Below are positions 7,301-10,735 of a stretch of DNA of 10,735 nt, piece after piece. Below the pieces are notes generated by a model. It saw nothing but the letters and a program-made list of their open reading frames with translations, did no database searches and was not told the origin of the DNA. Where the stretch lies: assembly GCA_002311835.1 (NCBI GenBank), contig DBZY01000014.1, positions 39,776 to 50,510 of the forward strand. The letters run 5' to 3'. The DNA comes from Proteobacteria bacterium UBA1148. GTDB taxonomy: Bacteria; Pseudomonadota; Gammaproteobacteria; Steroidobacterales; Rariloculaceae. The first letter of the stretch is position 1, and each line of letters starts with the position of its first letter. Both the position numbers and the translations under genes were made by a program.

Positions 7301-9841
7301 CTAGTCGTTGTCTTCCAACGCTCGCTGAATGATGTAGAGTACGTTGCCTGTATGCGCGCGTGTTTCGATGTTTCCTCTGCGCTTGATTCTTAGCATACGT
7401 TCAATACTGCGTAACTGATAAAGCGACATGGACTGTGATGGATAGTCATGCCCATCGTCGGTAACAATATCCGTGAGCTGTGACACATACTCTATCTGCA
7501 GATTCTGCCGAAACGTATTCACATCACCGCGGATATCTTCTGAAAATATAGCGGTTGTTAGATCTTCCATCATATTGGCAAGTTCGTACTCATTGCCGTA
7601 CAGGCGTGAGTCCGTAATTCGAGTCATAACTTTGGGGTGGAGTAGATGTGAAAGCACTCCTCGCTGTATGGCGAGTAGCCATTCGTGGACTTTAGGATCC
7701 TCCGTTTCTCCATAAAAATTCCATAGCCTGCGCTGCTGTTGCAGATGAGCGTAGAGATCCTGGGAGGCGGATAGAGCAGCAGGTGCAAATAGGTGACTCG
7801 CAAGAGCATCCATAGCATGTTCTTGAGTTTCAAGGCTGACAGGCACGAAAGGTACCTGCGCTCCGATCTGATCCACTACGGATCGATTGATATAGACGCC
7901 GCCGATCTGATGCGCCAATACGCTTATGGAACGCGAAAACTGAGCTAGCATGACTACGTAAGCGTCTCGCAGTTCGTGATATGACTCGCCAATTCTTACA
8001 TTTTTCTCTCTTGCTGTATCAAGTAGTTCCTCAATTAGGTTTAACCGTTCCTCGGCGTATCCGATAGGGTCACTGGTCAGGTCATACCAATGAACTCGCG
8101 GATCCATCGCGAAGCCCGGCGCGCGCATAACATGGTCGTCCGTCCCAAATAGCAATTGAGCCTGAGTCGAACGAGACGCAATGGAAGCCAACCGTTCGTT
8201 TTCCAGCTGTACATTATCCGCGCGTGTGGAATAGCTATACTCCACGATCCAATCGTCATACGGGCCCGGTTTCGTACCAAAGTAGGCGGTTTGTTCGCGT
8301 TCACCTGTAGCAATATGTATGTCGGTATAGTCCATTACTGAGGCATGTAGCGAACGCTCATCAACAATAGCTGGATCATAGATCTCATCCAGCGTGAGCA
8401 TATTCGAAGCTGCGAAGTTGTGTGCGAAACCGAGGGTATGACCTACTTCATGCAGTATCAGGTCGACAAGAAATTCATGGATTAACCGTTCTTCTTGTTC
8501 TGAGCCCAGCTGCAGCGTATTAACAGCAAATCGGCCGAATACCTGGCTTAGGTGTAATCCATAGCCAATGTTGCAATAGCCAGGTTCGAAGCTTTCGGGT
8601 ACTAGAGAATTATCAAGGTTATCAAGGATGCGCTGATACTGTACTCGTCTTGTGACGCCTGAAAATTCAAGCATGATATCGGCACCAATGATTTGTCCGG
8701 TGCGCGGATTCGTAAACGAGGGGCCGTAGCCCGAAAAAGGTGGATTAGGAGAGGATGTCCAACGAAGAACATTATATCTGATATCACCCGCGTCCCATTC
8801 CGCGTCGTTGGGTTGCAATCTTACGACGATGGCGTTCTCGAATCCGATTTTTTCAAATGATTGGTTCCAGGCAAGGACGCCTTCTCTAATTGAATCTCGA
8901 AACTCTATAGGGGTTGTATTTTCTATCCACCAGACAATCGGTTCTATGGGCTCTGATATCTCTGCGGTGGGGTCCTTTTTCACAAGATGCCAGCGTTCGA
9001 CAAGATCCCGGTAAGGTGTAACGCTGTCATCTGTGAGATCAGTTATCTGTTGTGCAAAGAAACCCATTCTATGATCGGTAAACCGCGATTCGTAGTCGCT
9101 TTCTGGGATCGCAATAAATGAATGCTGCATATAGATGCTTACGTAACGACTATCTGTGATCTCCTCGTCTCCCTGGACAACTGGCGCGGGATTCTCGTAC
9201 ACATACTCTACATGCACATCAGTGTTTAGAGGGTAGTTACGAATTTCAGTAATTTTGCTTTTGTCTTCACTTAGATTGCCAAGCCGAAAAGCATCCTTTG
9301 GTGTCTCATCTGGATCCGGCGTTGCCTTAACCTGAAGTAGGGCCTCGCTTGTAAAGATTTCATCGACATTGATTAGGACTGTTCCAGTTTCTTCGTCTTC
9401 GGCAACTATGGGTTCTGATACGAGCAGCCCTGGACTTATATTAGCGTGGGCGGCACGGCTCAAAGGGTTCTCAGGATCAAAATAAAACGCGGTGTTTTCC
9501 GAGCGAATCTCTATTTTGTTGAAGTGACGTGCCAGGGACAGTATTCGGTTATCTCGGTAGCGTCCTCTAAAATGCCCTCCTTGGACTACACCATCAGTAC
9601 TGACGGCGACATAAATGAATTCCTGGTTCAACTGTTCTCGAGTGATCTCCATATGAGTCTCACCGGTTTCGCGATCTCGATAGAGCGTAAAGAGACCCTC
9701 AAACTGATCACTGTTTTCAGTGATTTCGGTGATGGTTTTGATGGAATCCTCTTCTTCCTCTGTTTCTTGAGCAGAGGTGGGAATGACTATGATTAGTATC
9801 AGAAACCATAGGATCAGTGATATGCGGAACAGATGCTTCAT
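7301..9841 (-). CDS. Secreted zinc-dependent metalloprotease, metzincin with DUF5118/DUF5117/DUF4953 architecture
   Basis: 846 residues. The N-terminus is a clear signal peptide (MKHLFR, a hydrophobic core, then PTSAQ, cleavage near residue 24) without a lipobox cysteine, so the product is periplasmic or released. An acidic stretch and a short domain (about 30-80) precede a DUF5117-like region (about 85-285). The catalytic domain follows: the zinc site is HEVGHTLGFAH at 464-474, with ligands H464, H468 and H474 and catalytic E465. The metzincin Met-turn is SVMDYT at 501-506. All catalytic residues are intact. The C-terminal 300 residues look helical and are typical of the family. The in vivo substrate is not known. 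GGAGG, eight bases before the ATG, fixes the start. The gene is the first of a possible pair with the TonB receptor and is divergent from the TerC-family gene. Confidence 0.92.
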   Translation of the reverse strand: MKHLFRISLILWFLILIIVIPTSAQETEEEEDSIKTITEITENSDQFEGLFTLYRDRETGETHMEITREQLNQEFIYVAVSTDGVVQGGHFRGRYRDNRILSLARHFNKIEIRSENTAFYFDPENPLSRAAHANISPGLLVSEPIVAEDEETGTVLINVDEIFTSEALLQVKATPDPDETPKDAFRLGNLSEDKSKITEIRNYPLNTDVHVEYVYENPAPVVQGDEEITDSRYVSIYMQHSFIAIPESDYESRFTDHRMGFFAQQITDLTDDSVTPYRDLVERWHLVKKDPTAEISEPIEPIVWWIENTTPIEFRDSIREGVLAWNQSFEKIGFENAIVVRLQPNDAEWDAGDIRYNVLRWTSSPNPPFSGYGPSFTNPRTGQIIGADIMLEFSGVTRRVQYQRILDNLDNSLVPESFEPGYCNIGYGLHLSQVFGRFAVNTLQLGSEQEERLIHEFLVDLILHEVGHTLGFAHNFAASNMLTLDEIYDPAIVDERSLHASVMDYTDIHIATGEREQTAYFGTKPGPYDDWIVEYSYSTRADNVQLENERLASIASRSTQAQLLFGTDDHVMRAPGFAMDPRVHWYDLTSDPIGYAEERLNLIEELLDTAREKNVRIGESYHELRDAYVVMLAQFSRSISVLAHQIGGVYINRSVVDQIGAQVPFVPVSLETQEHAMDALASHLFAPAALSASQDLYAHLQQQRRLWNFYGETEDPKVHEWLLAIQRGVLSHLLHPKVMTRITDSRLYGNEYELANMMEDLTTAIFSEDIRGDVNTFRQNLQIEYVSQLTDIVTDDGHDYPSQSMSLYQLRSIERMLRIKRRGNIETRAHTGNVLYIIQRALEDND

Positions 9842-9849
9842 GTCGTTTT

Positions 9850-9854
9850 CCTCC
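9850..9854 (-). promoter_or_regulatory. Strong ribosome binding site of the metalloprotease gene
   Basis: On the minus strand GGAGG lies eight bases before the ATG at 9841. It is one of the best ribosome binding sites in the window and suggests efficient translation. Confidence 0.7.
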
Positions 9855-9867
9855 GGGATGAACTGAG

Positions 9868-9882
9868 AGGATAGAGAATCCT
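9868..9882. repeat. Short inverted repeat in the metalloprotease leader
   Basis: AGGAT and ATCCT flank five bases (AGAGA). The repeat lies between the candidate divergent promoters and the metalloprotease start, and could be a small operator or an RNA hairpin. A five-base arm is short enough to arise by chance. Confidence 0.2.
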
Positions 9883-9924
9883 ACGGAAAGGAGCCAGCGT
9901 GAAACTCGAGCCGTATGAGTGCAA

Positions 9925-9953
9925 ACTATATTAATTAGCAGGTAAACCCTAAA
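9925..9953 (-). promoter_or_regulatory. Candidate sigma-70 promoter of the metalloprotease gene
   Basis: On the minus strand TATAGT (9930 to 9925) matches five of six bases of the -10 consensus. TTTAGG (9953 to 9948) is a weak -35 at exactly 17 bases. It would give a leader of about 75 bases. The -10 shares bases with the candidate -10 of the divergent gene. Confidence 0.33.
9927..9932 (+). promoter_or_regulatory. Candidate -10 element of the TerC-family gene
   Basis: TATATT is a good -10 match 36 bases before the ATG at 9968. No clear -35 is present at the usual distance (bases 9904-9909 are poor). It overlaps the opposing -10 candidate at 9925-9930. Confidence 0.28.
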
Positions 9954-9967
9954 TTTTAAGGATACCA

Positions 9968-10609
9968 ATGGAGTTGATCTCTTTGGCAGAGTTGTCCGCC
10001 CTCGTTCAGGTTTTTATCGTGGACTTGGTGCTGGCTGGGGACAATGCAATCGTTGTAGCTATGGCGGTAGCTACTCTACCGGCGCATCAGCGCGTGCGGA
10101 TTATGATCTTTGGTATTGCTGCGGCAACCGTGCTGCGCATTATTTTTGCTTTTCTTACCGTCTATCTGCTTCAGATTACTGGTCTTGTGCTTGTAGGGGG
10201 GATCTTGCTTTTATGGGTAAGTTGGAGACTTTGGAATGAGCTTCGGGAACAGGCACAGGAGAACCAAACTGAGGAGCACGCTAACGAGATTGCTCATGGT
10301 GGGATACTGGATCGTAAGGGTTTACAACAAAAATCGACCCGGGAAGCTATTACCCAGATCATCGTTGCCGACGTTTCTATGTCTTTGGATAATGTTCTCG
10401 CTGTGGCAGGCATTGCCAGGGAGTATATCTGGGTACTCGTAGTTGGTCTGGCCCTGTCTATCGCTTTTATGGGATTGGCTGCGGTATTCATTGCAAGGTT
10501 ACTGGCTCGACACCATTGGATTGGTTACATGGGTTTAGCAGTCATAATCTATGTTGCGGTAATGATGGTTTATGAGGGTGGAGTCCAGGTATTGGGTGCA
10601 ATGACTTAA
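9968..10609 (+). CDS. TerC/YjbE-family integral membrane protein, probable metal-ion exporter
   Basis: 213 residues, an inner-membrane protein of about six or seven helices: hydrophobic segments near 9-31, 43-65, 68-88, 126-148, 153-178 and 184-205. The two halves each carry the pattern D-x5-D-N, as D19...D25-N26 (DLVLAGDN) and D135...D141-N142 (DVSMSLDN). This is the hallmark of the TerC family and implies an internal duplication with acidic residues in the transport path. A hydrophilic loop at 89-125, rich in Glu and His, separates the halves. TerC relatives such as E. coli Alx and Bacillus YkoY/YceF are linked to manganese export, and others to tellurite resistance; manganese export is the likelier role but is inference. 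The length fits the short YjbE type, without a CBS domain. AAGGA at 9958-9962, five bases before the ATG, supports the start. Confidence 0.9.
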   Translation: MELISLAELSALVQVFIVDLVLAGDNAIVVAMAVATLPAHQRVRIMIFGIAAATVLRIIFAFLTVYLLQITGLVLVGGILLLWVSWRLWNELREQAQENQTEEHANEIAHGGILDRKGLQQKSTREAITQIIVADVSMSLDNVLAVAGIAREYIWVLVVGLALSIAFMGLAAVFIARLLARHHWIGYMGLAVIIYVAVMMVYEGGVQVLGAMT

Positions 10610-10701
10610 CGGGCTTCGGTCATCAAGTAAGTCCTAGTGGTTAGCACTCACGGGTTTAGAGGGGCACTTCCAGATTATTGGTTAGAGAAGAATCTTGAGT
10701 C

Positions 10702-10735
10702 ATGAACCCCCTCGACCTTACAAGGGTGATACGAT
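10702..10735 (+). CDS. Possible start of a gene running off the right edge
   Basis: An ATG at 10702 opens a frame that stays open to the window end (MNPLDLTRVIR). The purine-rich GAGAAGAA at 10685-10692 is a poor and distant ribosome binding site. Eleven residues are too few to name a family. The 92 bases between the TerC-family stop and this ATG hold no terminator or promoter I can support. Confidence 0.22.
   Translation, partial: MNPLDLTRVIR

Noticed and set aside
9842..9967. A yybP-ykoY manganese riboswitch upstream of the TerC-family gene
   Set aside because: Such elements precede some TerC-family genes, but with a start near the candidate promoter the leader would be under 40 bases, and I cannot find the conserved motif of that riboswitch in the gap.
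1..10735. CRISPR arrays, transposon ends, tRNA genes, toxin-antitoxin or phage-defence genes
   Set aside because: Both strands were read for direct repeats with spacers, transposase or integrase motifs and tRNA arms, and nothing convincing was seen; no defence-type gene cluster is present.

Overview
The window (10,735 bases, G+C near one half by eye) reads as ordinary chromosomal DNA of a Gram-negative bacterium, most likely a marine-type gammaproteobacterium. This is inferred from protein character: a TonB-dependent outer-membrane receptor closely resembling E. coli YncD/PqqU, several exported proteins with Sec signal peptides, a DUF6152 protein, a large metzincin of the DUF5117/DUF4953 kind, a FolK-FolP fusion and a glutathione-dependent formaldehyde dehydrogenase. 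I see no RNA gene, insertion sequence, CRISPR array, prophage or integrase. The assignment to a clade is inference only.

Layout from left to right: (1) the 3' part of a secreted DUF6152 protein on +, whose start lies before the window; (2) convergent to it, on -, a secreted six-bladed NHL propeller whose active-site residues match peptidylglycine amidating lyase (PAL); (3) on -, a FolK-FolP fusion for folate synthesis; (4) divergent from it across only 47 bases, on +, class III alcohol dehydrogenase (FrmA/AdhC), whose start I place at 3884; (5) convergent, on -, a YncD/PqqU-like TonB-dependent receptor; (6) 87 bases upstream of it and co-oriented, a secreted zinc metalloprotease of 846 residues; (7) divergent from that across 126 bases, on +, a TerC-family membrane protein; (8) a possible gene start at the right edge.

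Functional reading: two cytosolic one-carbon-related enzymes (folate synthesis and formaldehyde oxidation) sit head to head in the centre and may share a control region. The rest is mainly envelope biology: exported propeller and DUF6152 proteins on the left, and on the right a metalloprotease/receptor pair with a probable metal-ion exporter. If the receptor takes up pyrroloquinoline quinone, as its E. coli relative does, it could serve PQQ-dependent alcohol dehydrogenases whose C1 product FrmA would help clear. That link is a hypothesis.

The window is mostly recognisable families. The points most worth a second look are the PAL-like propeller with an apparently complete catalytic set, the PqqU-like receptor paired with a metzincin, and the two tightly packed divergent promoter regions.
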